Below, in pieces: positions 8,812 through 17,887 of a DNA stretch of 64,000 nucleotides. The first letter of the stretch is position 1. The number at the start of each line of letters is the position of its first letter. The notes beneath the pieces were generated by a model. That model made no database searches. It was not told the origin of the DNA and saw only the letters and a program-made list of their open reading frames with translations. The position numbers were made by a program, and so were the translations under genes. Origin of the DNA: Pseudomonas abietaniphila (GTDB lineage Bacteria > Pseudomonadota > Gammaproteobacteria > Pseudomonadales > Pseudomonadaceae); assembly GCF_039697315.1 (NCBI RefSeq), contig NZ_CP155619.1, positions 3,658,001 through 3,722,000 on the forward strand, in the 5' to 3' direction.

Positions 8812-8877
8812 TGTAGTTTTACTACAAATCTTTGGCCGTTTCAGCTTTTTGACTTGTATATACAGTAGTAAAACTAC
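8812..8877. promoter_or_regulatory. Twin operator-like palindromes upstream of aceE (shared with glnE)
   Basis: TGTAGTTTTACTACA (8812-8826) and GTAGTAAAACTAC (8865-8877) share half-sites GTAGT-N3-ACTAC. Their centres are 52 bp apart, about five helical turns. A third palindrome, TGTATATACA (8855-8864), abuts the second and contains a -10-like TATATA. The 388-bp gap 8698-9085 holds no other feature I can name. GntR-family dimers bind sites of this general form, and E. coli PdhR uses an analogous TTGGT-N3-ACCAA site, so pyruvate-responsive control of aceEF is a reasonable guess. Confidence 0.6.
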
Positions 8878-9085
8878 AGGTGAACGATGTTTTCGCTCGG
8901 GTCACGCAGTGAAACAAATCGCTAATGTTGGTTGAAACAACAAACAGATCAAGTGAAAGCTGATGCTGGCAACCAAAAATAATGAAGCGCTAGCAATTTT
9001 TAACCTTTGTTCGACAGTCCTGTCCGTATCGTGTGTACAAACCTCCACGGCGGGTAGTCTTTTGAACGCCGACCAAGGATAGACC

Positions 9086-12037
9086 ATGAGCCTCCCTTTG
9101 CTGGCTGATCTGCCGGCCGTCCTGCTGCCGTTGGTCACTCGTGCACAGCAGTCGTTCCGCGCTGCGCTTGTCTCTCTGACGGACGCCGGTCCGGCGACTT
9201 TCGACGCCTGGCCCGCTGAACGTCTGGCCGCTTTCGATCGCGTCTGCGCGGCCAGCGACTTTGTCGCCGATCAGGTGAGCCGCGACCCTCAGATGCTGCT
9301 CGACCTCGCCGAATCCGGTGAGCTTGAGCGTGGCTATAAAGCCGGTGAGCTGCGCGAACAGATTGCTGTCGCAGTGCAGGAAGCGCTCAGTGACGATGAG
9401 CTGGGGCGTAATCTACGTCGGCAGAGGACGCGGCAGCAAGTCCGAATTATCTGGCGCGACCTGACACGGCAAGCCGATCTGATCGAAACCTGTCGCGACC
9501 TTTCCGACATGGCCGATGGCAGTATCGACCTCGCGTACCAGTGGCTGTATGAAAGGCATTGCCAGCAATTCGGAACACCCACCGGGCGTCGCAGCGGCGA
9601 GCCGCAGCACATGGTGATCCTCGGCATGGGCAAGCTTGGCGCGGTCGAATTGAACCTGTCTTCAGACATCGACCTGATCTTCGCCTACCCCGAGGGCGGC
9701 GAAACCCAAGGGGTCAAACGTCCGCTGGATAATCAGGAGTTTTTCATCCGTCTGGGCCAGCGTCTGATCAAGGCGCTGGATCCGGTCACGGTCGACGGTT
9801 TTGTCTTTCGCGTCGACATGCGCTTGCGGCCCTATGGCTCGTCTGGCGCGCTGGTGCTCAGCTTCAACGCGCTTGAGCAGTATTACCAGGATCAAGGGCG
9901 CGACTGGGAACGCTACGCCATGATCAAGGCACGCGTGGTCGGCGGTGATCAGGCCAAGGGTGACGAGTTGCTGGAAATGCTGCGACCGTTTGTTTATCGG
10001 CGCTACCTGGATTTTTCGGCCATCGAAGCGCTGCGCACCATGAAGCAACTGATTCAGCAGGAGGTCCGGCGCAAGGGCATGGCGGCCAACATCAAACTGG
10101 GTTCGGGCGGGATCCGCGAGGTGGAATTCATCGCTCAAGCGTTCCAGCTTATTCACGGCGGTCGCGACCTGAGCCTGCAGCAGCGTCCGTTGCTCAAGGT
10201 GTTGCGCACGCTCGACGGTCAGGGCTATCTGCCTTCGGCCGTCATCGATGAGCTGCGTCAGGGGTATGAATTCCTGCGCTACACCGAGCACGCCATACAG
10301 GCCATTGCCGACCGCCAGACACAGATGCTGCCCGAGGATGATCAGGACCAGTCGCGCATCGCGTTTATCATGGGCTTTGCCGACTGGGACAGCTTCCACG
10401 AGAAGCTTATGTATTGGCGCGGTCGGGTTGACTGGCATTTCCGGCAAGTCATCGCCGACCCGGATGAAGAAGACGGTCAGGAGGACGGCGGCGAGGAGAT
10501 CGTCGGCGGCGAGTGGTTGCCACTGTGGGAAGAGTCACAGAATGAAGAGAGCGCCTGCCTGCAATTGCAGGAGGGCGGGTTCACGGATGCGCCGAAAGCG
10601 CTGAAGCATCTGAGTAATCTGCGTAACAGTTCGCAGCTGCGCTCGATGCAGCGTCTGGGGCGTGAGCGACTGGATGCATTTATTCCGCGCCTGTTGGCGC
10701 AAGCGGTCGAGCACAGCAATCCTGATCTGGTCCTCGAACGTGTGCTGCCTTTGGTCGAAGCCGTGGCGCGGCGGTCGGCTTATCTGGTGCTTCTGACCGA
10801 AAACCCCGGTGCGCTGCGCCGATTGCTGACCTTGTGCGCGGCAAGTCCCTGGATCGCCGAGCAGATTGCGCGCTTCCCGTTGCTGCTGGACGAATTGCTC
10901 AACGAAGGGCGGTTGTTCAGCCCGCCACAAGCGCTGGAATTGGGCGCCGAGTTACGTGAGCGCCTGACCCGCATTCCAGAAGATGATCTTGAACAGCAGA
11001 TGGAAGCGCTTCGGCACTTCAAGCTGGCGCACAGCCTGCGTGTCGCGGCGTCGGAGATCACCGGGAGTCTGCCGTTGATGAAGGTCAGCGATTACCTGAC
11101 CTGGCTGGCAGAGGCCATTCTGGAACAGGTGTTGGCGTTGGCGTGGCGGCACACGGTGGCGCGCCATGGCGCGCCACGGCGCCCGGACGGCACGGTGTGC
11201 GATCCCGGCTTTGTGATTGTCGGTTATGGGAAAGTCGGCGGGATCGAACTGGGGCATGGTTCCGATCTGGATCTGGTGTTCATCCACGATGGCGATCCAC
11301 AGGCCGAAACCGACGGCGCCAAACCGATCGACGGCGCGCAGTTCTTTACGCGTCTGGGGCAGCGGATCATCCATTTGATCACCACGCAGACCAACTCCGG
11401 TCAGTTGTACGAAGTAGACATGCGCCTGCGGCCTTCGGGTGCGTCGGGTTTGCTGGTGAGTTCACTGGGTGCGTTTTCCCGTTATCAGGAAAACGAAGCC
11501 TGGACCTGGGAGCATCAGGCACTGGTGCGTGCCCGGGTGCTGGTGGGCAGTACGGACGTGGGCCGGGGATTCGAAGCGGTTCGCGCAGCGGTACTGGGCC
11601 GCGAGCGCGATCTGGACACGCTGCGTCAGGAAGTCAGCGAGATGCGCGCCAAGATGCGCGACAACCTCGGCACCAAGGGCACAACCGCCGGCAAGGGGGC
11701 AAATGCCTTCGAAGCCACGGCGTCGTTCGATCTCAAGCAGGACGCCGGTGGTATCGTCGATATCGAATTTATGGTGCAATACGCGGCCTTGGCGTGGTCC
11801 AGAGAGCATCCCGCGCTGCTTCGATACACCGATAACATCCGCATTCTTGAAGGTCTGGAGCAGGCGGGTTTGATGCCGGCCGACGATGCCAGCCTGCTGC
11901 GCGAGGTGTACAAGGCGTATCGTTCAGCCGCTCACCGACAGGCCTTGCAGAAGGATGCGGGGGTGGTCAGCGGCGATCAGTTTGCGGCCGAGCGGCGTGA
12001 AGTGATGCGGATCTGGGCGCAGTTGGGGTTGAGTTGA
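9086..12037 (+). CDS. glnE: Bifunctional glutamine synthetase adenylyltransferase/deadenylylase GlnE
   Basis: Controls glutamine synthetase by adding AMP to or removing it from a tyrosine, under PII signalling. The 983-residue protein has the expected duplicated nucleotidyltransferase layout. The N-terminal half has GMGKLGAVELNLSSDIDLIF and the C-terminal half has GYGKVGGIELGHGSDLDLVF, each with the metal-binding DxD. Each is followed by a VDMRLRP motif. ATG 9086 has AAGGA 8 nt upstream. It diverges from aceE, as in PAO1. In PAO1 ilvE follows directly, but here a REP doublet does. Confidence 0.97.
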   Translation: MSLPLLADLPAVLLPLVTRAQQSFRAALVSLTDAGPATFDAWPAERLAAFDRVCAASDFVADQVSRDPQMLLDLAESGELERGYKAGELREQIAVAVQEALSDDELGRNLRRQRTRQQVRIIWRDLTRQADLIETCRDLSDMADGSIDLAYQWLYERHCQQFGTPTGRRSGEPQHMVILGMGKLGAVELNLSSDIDLIFAYPEGGETQGVKRPLDNQEFFIRLGQRLIKALDPVTVDGFVFRVDMRLRPYGSSGALVLSFNALEQYYQDQGRDWERYAMIKARVVGGDQAKGDELLEMLRPFVYRRYLDFSAIEALRTMKQLIQQEVRRKGMAANIKLGSGGIREVEFIAQAFQLIHGGRDLSLQQRPLLKVLRTLDGQGYLPSAVIDELRQGYEFLRYTEHAIQAIADRQTQMLPEDDQDQSRIAFIMGFADWDSFHEKLMYWRGRVDWHFRQVIADPDEEDGQEDGGEEIVGGEWLPLWEESQNEESACLQLQEGGFTDAPKALKHLSNLRNSSQLRSMQRLGRERLDAFIPRLLAQAVEHSNPDLVLERVLPLVEAVARRSAYLVLLTENPGALRRLLTLCAASPWIAEQIARFPLLLDELLNEGRLFSPPQALELGAELRERLTRIPEDDLEQQMEALRHFKLAHSLRVAASEITGSLPLMKVSDYLTWLAEAILEQVLALAWRHTVARHGAPRRPDGTVCDPGFVIVGYGKVGGIELGHGSDLDLVFIHDGDPQAETDGAKPIDGAQFFTRLGQRIIHLITTQTNSGQLYEVDMRLRPSGASGLLVSSLGAFSRYQENEAWTWEHQALVRARVLVGSTDVGRGFEAVRAAVLGRERDLDTLRQEVSEMRAKMRDNLGTKGTTAGKGANAFEATASFDLKQDAGGIVDIEFMVQYAALAWSREHPALLRYTDNIRILEGLEQAGLMPADDASLLREVYKAYRSAAHRQALQKDAGVVSGDQFAAERREVMRIWAQLGLS

Positions 12038-12060
12038 TGTTGACGCAGGACACATCACTC

Positions 12061-12153
12061 CCTGTGGGAGCGAATTCATTCGCGAAAGATGTGTCAGGCG
12101 ACGCAGACGTGTCGATGGGTCTGGCTCATCGCGAATGAATTCGCTCCCACAGG
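12061..12153. repeat. REP doublet (family B, 'GTGGGAGCGAATTCATTCGCGA')
   Basis: Arms 12061-12085 and 12129-12153 are a 25-nt perfect inverted repeat around a 43-bp spacer. Each arm contains GGGAGCGAATTCATTCGC or its complement. Copies of the same family occur at 44106-44192 and 48365-48456. Confidence 0.9.
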
Positions 12154-12215
12154 TGGCGAGCCAGGCAGTGACAGCACTGCAACGCCCTAATTGAAGGGCA
12201 TATATAAAGCTATGA

Positions 12216-12268
12216 CAGGGAGGCGTCAGGCTGTGTGGAAGCGTCACGCAGTCTGATGGGCCTCCCTG
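12216..12268 (+). other. Long hairpin in the waaF leader
   Basis: CAGGGAGGC (12216-12224) pairs with GCCTCCCTG (12260-12268). The interior continues as about 13 more near-complementary positions with G-U pairs around a short loop. It lies 28 bp before the waaF ATG, with TTTTT further down. It could be the glnE-side terminator or a leader attenuator for the LPS operon. Confidence 0.5.
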
Positions 12269-12296
12269 CTCGTTTCTGGTCGTTTTTGGATTGAGC

Positions 12297-13331
12297 ATGA
12301 GAATTCTGATCGTAGGGCCCAGCTGGGTCGGTGACATGGTGATGGCGCAAACGCTGTTCCAGTGCCTGAAACAGCGTCACCCGCAATGCGAAATCGATGT
12401 GCTGGCGCCCGAGTGGAGCCGGCCGATCCTTGAGCGTATGCCCGAGGTGCGCAAGGCCTTGAGCTTCCCGCTCGGCCACGGCGCGCTCGAACTGGCGACC
12501 CGTCGTCGCATCGGTAAATCCCTGAAGGGCCAATACGATCAGGCGATCCTGCTGCCGAACTCGTTGAAGTCGGCGTTGGTCCCGTTCTTCGCCGGCGTCC
12601 CGAAACGCACGGGCTGGCGTGGCGAATTTCGTTACGGCCTGCTCAACGACGTGCGCATCCTCGACAAGCAGCAATACCCGCTGATGATCGAGCGGTTCAT
12701 GGCGCTGGCCTTTGAGAAAGGCGCCGAGATCCCGCGCCCGTATCCCAAGCCGAGCCTTCAGATCGAAACCGCCAGCCGCGATGCCGCGCTGGCCAAGTTC
12801 GGTCTGAGCCTGGATCGCCCGGTATTGGCGCTCTGCCCAGGCGCAGAGTTTGGCGAGTCCAAGCGCTGGCCTTCCGAACATTACGCCAAAGTCGCCGAAG
12901 CGAAGATTCGCGAAGGCTGGCAGGTCTGGCTGTTCGGCTCCAAGAACGATCATCCCGTGGGTGAAAGCATTCGCGAGCGGCTGATTCCCGGCCTGCGGGA
13001 AGAGTCGGTCAACCTCAGTGGCGGCACCTCGCTGGCTGAAGCCATTGACCTGCTGTCCTGCGCCGACGCGGTCGTGTCGAACGACTCCGGCCTGATGCAC
13101 GTGGCCGCTGCGCTGAATCGCCCGCTGGTGGCAGTGTACGGTTCGACCTCGCCGGGCTTTACGCCGCCGCTGGCCGATCATGTGGAGATCGTTCAATTGG
13201 GCATCGAATGCAGTCCCTGCTTCGAGCGCACTTGCCGTTTCGGTCACTACAACTGCCTGCGCCTGCTGGAACCGGACTCGGTGATCCAGGCCCTGAGCCA
13301 GTTGGGCGGCACCCCGGTAGAGGTTGCCTGA
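12297..13331 (+). CDS. waaF: ADP-heptose:LPS heptosyltransferase II
   Basis: Adds the second L-glycero-D-manno-heptose to the inner LPS core at the cytoplasmic face. The 344-residue GT9 protein begins MRILIVGPSWVGDMVMAQTL. It has CPGAEFGESKRWP and the C-terminal nucleotide-sugar region VSNDSGLMHVAAAL followed by YGSTSPGFTPP. ATG 12297 is preferred over an in-frame TTG at 12291 because family members start MxILIVGPSWVGD. It is the first gene of the LPS core operon, and waaC follows after one base. Confidence 0.96.
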   Translation: MRILIVGPSWVGDMVMAQTLFQCLKQRHPQCEIDVLAPEWSRPILERMPEVRKALSFPLGHGALELATRRRIGKSLKGQYDQAILLPNSLKSALVPFFAGVPKRTGWRGEFRYGLLNDVRILDKQQYPLMIERFMALAFEKGAEIPRPYPKPSLQIETASRDAALAKFGLSLDRPVLALCPGAEFGESKRWPSEHYAKVAEAKIREGWQVWLFGSKNDHPVGESIRERLIPGLREESVNLSGGTSLAEAIDLLSCADAVVSNDSGLMHVAAALNRPLVAVYGSTSPGFTPPLADHVEIVQLGIECSPCFERTCRFGHYNCLRLLEPDSVIQALSQLGGTPVEVA

Positions 13332-13332
13332 C

Positions 13333-14397
13333 TTGCGGGTATTGCTGATCAAGACCTCGTCGCTGGGTGACGTTATTCATACCCTGCCTGCGCTGACCGA
13401 TGCCATGCGTGCCCTGCCGGGCATCCAGTTCGACTGGGTCGTCGAAGAAGGCTTCGCGGAGATACCGACCTGGCACCCGGCGGTTTCGGGCGTGATACCG
13501 GTCGCGATCCGCCGCTGGCGCAAGAACCTCTGGCAGACCTTCAAGAATGGCCAGTGGCGGCAGTTCAAACAGCGTTTGCGCGACACCCGTTACGATCTGG
13601 TGATTGACGCCCAGGGTCTGCTGAAAAGCGCCTGGCTGACCCGTTACGTCAAAGCGCCCATCGCCGGCCTGGACAGGAACTCCGCGCGCGAGCCATTGGC
13701 CGCCCGGTTTTACGACCGGGCGTACCCTGTGGCTCGCGGTCAACATGCGGTCGAGCGGTTGCGGCAGTTGTTCGCCCAGGCGCTGGGTTATGAAGTGCCC
13801 GCCGGCCTTGGCGATTACGGGCTGGACCGCAGTCGTTTGCTGCACGCCGGTACCGGCGCGCCGTTTGTCTTGTTCCTGCACGGCACGACCTGGGTGACCA
13901 AGCACTGGCCTGAGGTGTACTGGCGGCAATTGGCCGAGCGCATGATCGATCAGGGACTTGAGGTTCACTTGCCTTGGGGCAACCCGGCAGAGAAAGCCCG
14001 GGCCGAGCGAATTGCGTCAGGCCTTGATAAAGCCGTGGTGCTCCCCAAACTCAATCTCGCAGGCGTCGCCAAAGTGCTGGCCAGCGCACAAGGGTGCGTT
14101 GCCGTTGACACCGGCCTTGGGCATCTGGCGGCTGCGCTCGACGTGCCGACCCTGTCGTTGTTCGGCCCGACCAATCCGGGCCTGACCGGCGCGTACGGCA
14201 AGTCACAGGTTCATCTGGCCGGCGATTACCCGGCCTGTGCGCCGTGTCTGCAAAAGAAATGCACCTATCAACCCACGGCAGAAGACAAGCGCCAGGTTGA
14301 TACCGAACGCGAGTGGCCCATGTGCTTCACTCGCCTGAATCCCGAGCGAGTGGCGAGCCAGTTGAGCGCGCTGTTGCCGGCAAAGGAACATCCGTAA
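13333..14397 (+). CDS. waaC: ADP-heptose:LPS heptosyltransferase I
   Basis: Attaches the first heptose to Kdo. The 354-residue GT9 enzyme begins LRVLLIKTSSLGDVIHTLPAL. It contains LHGTTWVTKHWP and the sugar-nucleotide loop AVDTGLGHLAAAL then LFGPTNPGLTGAYG. The likely start is TTG 13333, one base after the waaF stop. An upstream TTG at 13324 would add MPD and overlap waaF. Its stop overlaps the waaG ATG (TAATG), implying translational coupling. Confidence 0.95.
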   Translation: MRVLLIKTSSLGDVIHTLPALTDAMRALPGIQFDWVVEEGFAEIPTWHPAVSGVIPVAIRRWRKNLWQTFKNGQWRQFKQRLRDTRYDLVIDAQGLLKSAWLTRYVKAPIAGLDRNSAREPLAARFYDRAYPVARGQHAVERLRQLFAQALGYEVPAGLGDYGLDRSRLLHAGTGAPFVLFLHGTTWVTKHWPEVYWRQLAERMIDQGLEVHLPWGNPAEKARAERIASGLDKAVVLPKLNLAGVAKVLASAQGCVAVDTGLGHLAAALDVPTLSLFGPTNPGLTGAYGKSQVHLAGDYPACAPCLQKKCTYQPTAEDKRQVDTEREWPMCFTRLNPERVASQLSALLPAKEHP

Positions 14398-15521
14398 TGC
14401 AATTGGCATTCGTGCTTTATAAATACTTCCCCTTCGGCGGCCTGCAACGCGACTTCATGCGCATCGCCCTGGAGTGTCAGCAGCGTGGGCACACGATCCG
14501 TGTCTACACGCTGATCTGGGAAGGCGACGTGCCACCGGGCTTCGAAGTGCTGGTGGCGCCGGTCAAGGCGATCTTCAACCATCGCCGCAATGAGAAGCTC
14601 ACCGACTGGATGAATGCCGATCTGGCCAAACGGCCTGTCGACCGTTTGATCGGCTTCAACAAAATGCCGGGCCTGGACGTGTATTACGCCGCCGACGGCT
14701 GCTACGAAGACAAAGCGCAGAACCTGCGCCATGGCTTGTACAAGTACTGGGGCCGCTATCGCCACTTCGCCGACTATGAGCGTGCAGTGTTCGCCAAGGA
14801 TGCGAAGACAGAAGTGCTGATGATTTCCGAAGTGCAGCAGCCCTTGTTCATCAAGCATTACGACACCCCGCTCAAGCGTTTTCACCTGTTGCCGCCCGGT
14901 ATCTCCCAGGATCGCCGCGCCCCGGACAACGCCGCAGAGATTCGTGCCGATTTCCGCCGCGAGTTCGAGTTGGGTGAAGAGGATCTGCTGCTGGTGCAGA
15001 TTGGCTCCGGGTTCAAGACCAAGGGCGTCGATCGCAGCCTCAAGGCGCTGGCCGCGTTGCCGTCGGAACTGAGAAAACGCACGCGACTGTTTGTCATCGG
15101 TCAGGACGACCCCAAAGTATTTCAGCTGCAAAGCACGGCGCTGGGGTTGAGCGACAACGTGACGTTCATGAAAGGGCGCAGCGACATCCCGCGCTTCCTG
15201 TTGGGCGCCGACCTGTTGATCCACCCGGCCTACAACGAAAACACCGGCACGGTGCTGCTGGAGGCGCTGGTCGCCGGATTGCCGGTGCTGGTCAGCGCGG
15301 TGTGCGGCTACGCCCACTACATCGCCGAGGCCGACAGCGGTCTAGTGCTCGATGAGCCGTTCGAACAGAACCAGCTCAACCAATACCTGGCCCGCATGCT
15401 CAAGGACGATGCCGCGCGCGTCACCTGGGCGCGAAACGGTCTGGCATTCGCCGACACGGCTGACCTTTACAGCATGCCGCAGCACGCTGCGGATGTGATT
15501 CTGGCGGAGCACCACGGATGA
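14397..15521 (+). CDS. waaG: LPS core glycosyltransferase WaaG (GT4)
   Basis: Adds the first outer-core sugar to heptose II (glucose in E. coli; the PAO1 enzyme is thought to use a GalNAc-type donor). The 374-residue protein begins MQLAFVLYKYFPFGGLQRDF, a WaaG hallmark. It carries the GT4 donor-site sequence HPAYNENTGTVLLEALVAGLPV with the EX7E pattern. It overlaps waaC by one base and waaP by four. The start at 14397 replaces longer readings that extend back into waaC. Confidence 0.95.
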   Translation: MQLAFVLYKYFPFGGLQRDFMRIALECQQRGHTIRVYTLIWEGDVPPGFEVLVAPVKAIFNHRRNEKLTDWMNADLAKRPVDRLIGFNKMPGLDVYYAADGCYEDKAQNLRHGLYKYWGRYRHFADYERAVFAKDAKTEVLMISEVQQPLFIKHYDTPLKRFHLLPPGISQDRRAPDNAAEIRADFRREFELGEEDLLLVQIGSGFKTKGVDRSLKALAALPSELRKRTRLFVIGQDDPKVFQLQSTALGLSDNVTFMKGRSDIPRFLLGADLLIHPAYNENTGTVLLEALVAGLPVLVSAVCGYAHYIAEADSGLVLDEPFEQNQLNQYLARMLKDDAARVTWARNGLAFADTADLYSMPQHAADVILAEHHG

Positions 15522-16324
15522 AACTGATCCTTGCTGAACCCTTCAAGAGCCTCTGGGCCGGGCGTGATGCGTTCGAGGCCGTCGAGGCGCTGGACGGTCA
15601 GGTTTATCGCGAACTGGAAAACCGCCGTACCCTGCGCACCTCAGTCGACGGGCGTGGTTATTTCGTCAAGATTCATCGCGGTATCGGTTGGGGCGAAGTC
15701 GCCAAAAACCTGCTGACCGCCAAGCTGCCGGTGCTCGGTGCCGGTCAGGAGTGGGAGGCAATCAACCGATTGCATGAAGCCGGTGTGCCGACCATGACCG
15801 CGGTGGCGTATGGCGAGCGTGGCAGCAACCCGGCCGCGCAGCACTCGTTCATCGTGACCGAAGAACTGGCGCCGACCGAAAGCCTGGAAGACGTCAGCAT
15901 CAATTGGGTGAAAGAGCCGCCCGAGCCGCGCATGAAACGTGCGTACATCGCTGAAGTGGCGAGGCTGGTCGGCATGATGCACCGCGCAGGCGTGAATCAC
16001 CGCGATTGCTACATCTGTCATTTCCTGCTGCACACCGACAAGCCGGTCACCCCCGAGGACTTCAAGTTGTCGGTCATCGACCTGCACCGTGCCCAGACCC
16101 GCCCGGCGATTACCCAGCGTTGGCGCAACAAGGATCTGGCCGCGCTGTACTTTTCGGCGATGGACATCGGCCTGACGCGCCGCGACAAGCTGCGTTTCCT
16201 CAAGGGCTATTTCCAGCAACCGCTGCGCAAGATCCTGGCTGAAGAAGCGGCGCTGCTGAGCTGGCTGGAAGGCAAGGCCGAGAAGCTCTATCAGCGCAAA
16301 TTGCGGTACGGGGATGCGCTCTGA
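15518..16324 (+). CDS. waaP: LPS core heptose(I) kinase
   Basis: Phosphorylates heptose I of the inner core, important for outer-membrane integrity in Pseudomonas. The 268-residue WaaP-family kinase has the catalytic loop HRDCYICHF, with the general-base Asp present, and the metal-binding segment VIDLHRAQ. Its ATG overlaps the waaG stop (ATGA), and its stop overlaps the next gene by one base. It heads a run of four consecutive kinase-fold genes. Confidence 0.95.
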   Translation: MKLILAEPFKSLWAGRDAFEAVEALDGQVYRELENRRTLRTSVDGRGYFVKIHRGIGWGEVAKNLLTAKLPVLGAGQEWEAINRLHEAGVPTMTAVAYGERGSNPAAQHSFIVTEELAPTESLEDVSINWVKEPPEPRMKRAYIAEVARLVGMMHRAGVNHRDCYICHFLLHTDKPVTPEDFKLSVIDLHRAQTRPAITQRWRNKDLAALYFSAMDIGLTRRDKLRFLKGYFQQPLRKILAEEAALLSWLEGKAEKLYQRKLRYGDAL

Positions 16325-17058
16325 TGGCAGGTTGGAACCTTGAACCTGAATACGCTGCGCTGGGCGATGATTTCGGCTCGCTCGATGCTGTGTTTGCCTT
16401 GAAGGGCGAGCGGCTGACCCGCGATCCGTTGTCCGAGGTGATCCGGGTCGAGCGCGGCGGCGTGAACTATTACGTCAAACGTTATGTGGCCGCTGGCAAA
16501 GGTCTGCGCCGTTACCTGGGGCGCCCTCGGGTCAAATCCGAGTGGCAGAACCTCAAGCGTTTCGCCAAGTGGGGCATCCCGACGGCGGAAGTCGTGGCGT
16601 GGGGCCTTGAACGCAATGGCGCTGCCTATGATCGCGGCGCATTGATCACGCGGGAACTGCCGCGTACCGAGGATTTGTCCGAGTTGGCGCGGACTCATGA
16701 CACGCGGTTGGCAGACCGCTCCTGGGTCAACGCGATCAGCCAGCAGGTCGCGCGTTACACCCGGACCATGCACGATCATCACTTCACCCATAACGACCTG
16801 AAGTGGCGCAATCTGTTGGTGGACGATCACTCGACCGTATTCCTGATCGACTGCCCCAACGGCGCGTTCTGGGTCAGCTTCATGCTGCGTTATCGCATCA
16901 CCAAGGACCTGGCCTGTCTGGACAAGGTCGCCAAATATCACCTGTCCGCCACCCAGCGCCTGCGTTTTTATCTGCAATACCGTGGGCGCGAGCGCCTGAA
17001 TGATTCAGACAAGAAACGCATTCGACACATCGTCAGCTTTTTCGAGGGGCGCGAATGA
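16324..17058 (+). CDS. WaaP-superfamily LPS core kinase (PA5008-like)
   Basis: The 244-residue protein has the kinase-like catalytic segment THNDLKWRNLLV and the second Asp motif FLIDCPNG, so both key acidic residues are present. It is probably a second core-sugar kinase acting on heptose. The PAO1 orthologue belongs to the group called WapP/WapQ/WapG, but I cannot assign a symbol with certainty. It starts within the waaP stop region (TGATG) and overlaps the next gene by 4 nt, so it is part of the same operon. Confidence 0.85.
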   Translation: MAGWNLEPEYAALGDDFGSLDAVFALKGERLTRDPLSEVIRVERGGVNYYVKRYVAAGKGLRRYLGRPRVKSEWQNLKRFAKWGIPTAEVVAWGLERNGAAYDRGALITRELPRTEDLSELARTHDTRLADRSWVNAISQQVARYTRTMHDHHFTHNDLKWRNLLVDDHSTVFLIDCPNGAFWVSFMLRYRITKDLACLDKVAKYHLSATQRLRFYLQYRGRERLNDSDKKRIRHIVSFFEGRE

Positions 17059-17810
17059 GCGTTTTCATTGCCGATGCCGACCGCGCCTTGCTTGAGCGCC
17101 ACGGTCTGGCCGATTTCGATTCGTTATGGGAGGTCGAACTCGACGCCGTCGACGAGCCGAACACCGGGCGTGGCGGCTGGAGCAGCGTGTTTCGTCTGGA
17201 GCTGGAAGGCTCCGGCTATTACCTCAAGCGTCAGAGCAATTACCTGACCCGCACCTTGCATCACCCGCTGGGCGAGCCTTCTTTCTCCCGCGAGTTTCGC
17301 AACATCAGCCTGTATCAGAAGCTCGGGATTCCGGCGTTGCATGCGGTGTTCTATGGTGAGAAGAAGGTCGATGGCGAACGTCGGGCGATTCTGATGACCC
17401 GGGCACTCGATGGCTGGACCGATCTGGACACGTTGCTGACGCAATGGGGTGAGTTGTCCGCAACTCAGCGTCTGGCGATTCTGCAGGCCTGCGGGCAACT
17501 GGCGCGCACGCTGCACAAGGCAGGTCAGGTGCACGGCTGCTTCTACCCGAAACACATTTTCCTCAAGGCACGCGGTGGCGCTTATCTGGCGCAACTGATT
17601 GACCTGGAGAAAACCCGCAAGGCGATCTTCGGTCAGCGTGACCGGGTCAAGGACCTGGAACCGCTGCTGCGCCGCGCGCCGGTCTGGAACGACGCTGAAA
17701 TCCGCGAGATGCTCGCTGCGTATCTGCACGCACCCGGAAACAGCGGGTTGGTCGAGGCCTGGTGGCAACGGTTGGCCAAACGCGGTAGCCATAAACGTAG
17801 CAATCGATAG
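17055..17810 (+). CDS. WaaP-superfamily kinase-like protein with altered catalytic loop (PA5007-like)
   Basis: The 251-residue protein resembles InaA/WaaP-type LPS kinases: a glycine-rich N-terminal region (NTGRGGWSSVFRLEL) with YYLKRQSN, and a C-terminal LIDLEKTRK metal motif. Where WaaP has HRDCYICHF, this protein has HGCFYPKHIF, so the catalytic Asp position is Cys. It may be a pseudokinase or use different chemistry. ATGA overlap with the previous gene shows co-translation. A 77-bp gap with a half-REP (CCTCCCACAGG) precedes the next gene. Confidence 0.82.
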   Translation: MSVFIADADRALLERHGLADFDSLWEVELDAVDEPNTGRGGWSSVFRLELEGSGYYLKRQSNYLTRTLHHPLGEPSFSREFRNISLYQKLGIPALHAVFYGEKKVDGERRAILMTRALDGWTDLDTLLTQWGELSATQRLAILQACGQLARTLHKAGQVHGCFYPKHIFLKARGGAYLAQLIDLEKTRKAIFGQRDRVKDLEPLLRRAPVWNDAEIREMLAAYLHAPGNSGLVEAWWQRLAKRGSHKRSNR

Positions 17811-17887
17811 GCCGCGTCTCAGTGAATGCAAACCTCCCACAGGTCATCACTGGCGGTTGAATTCATGATGGGTTGAAGAGGGCGCCG

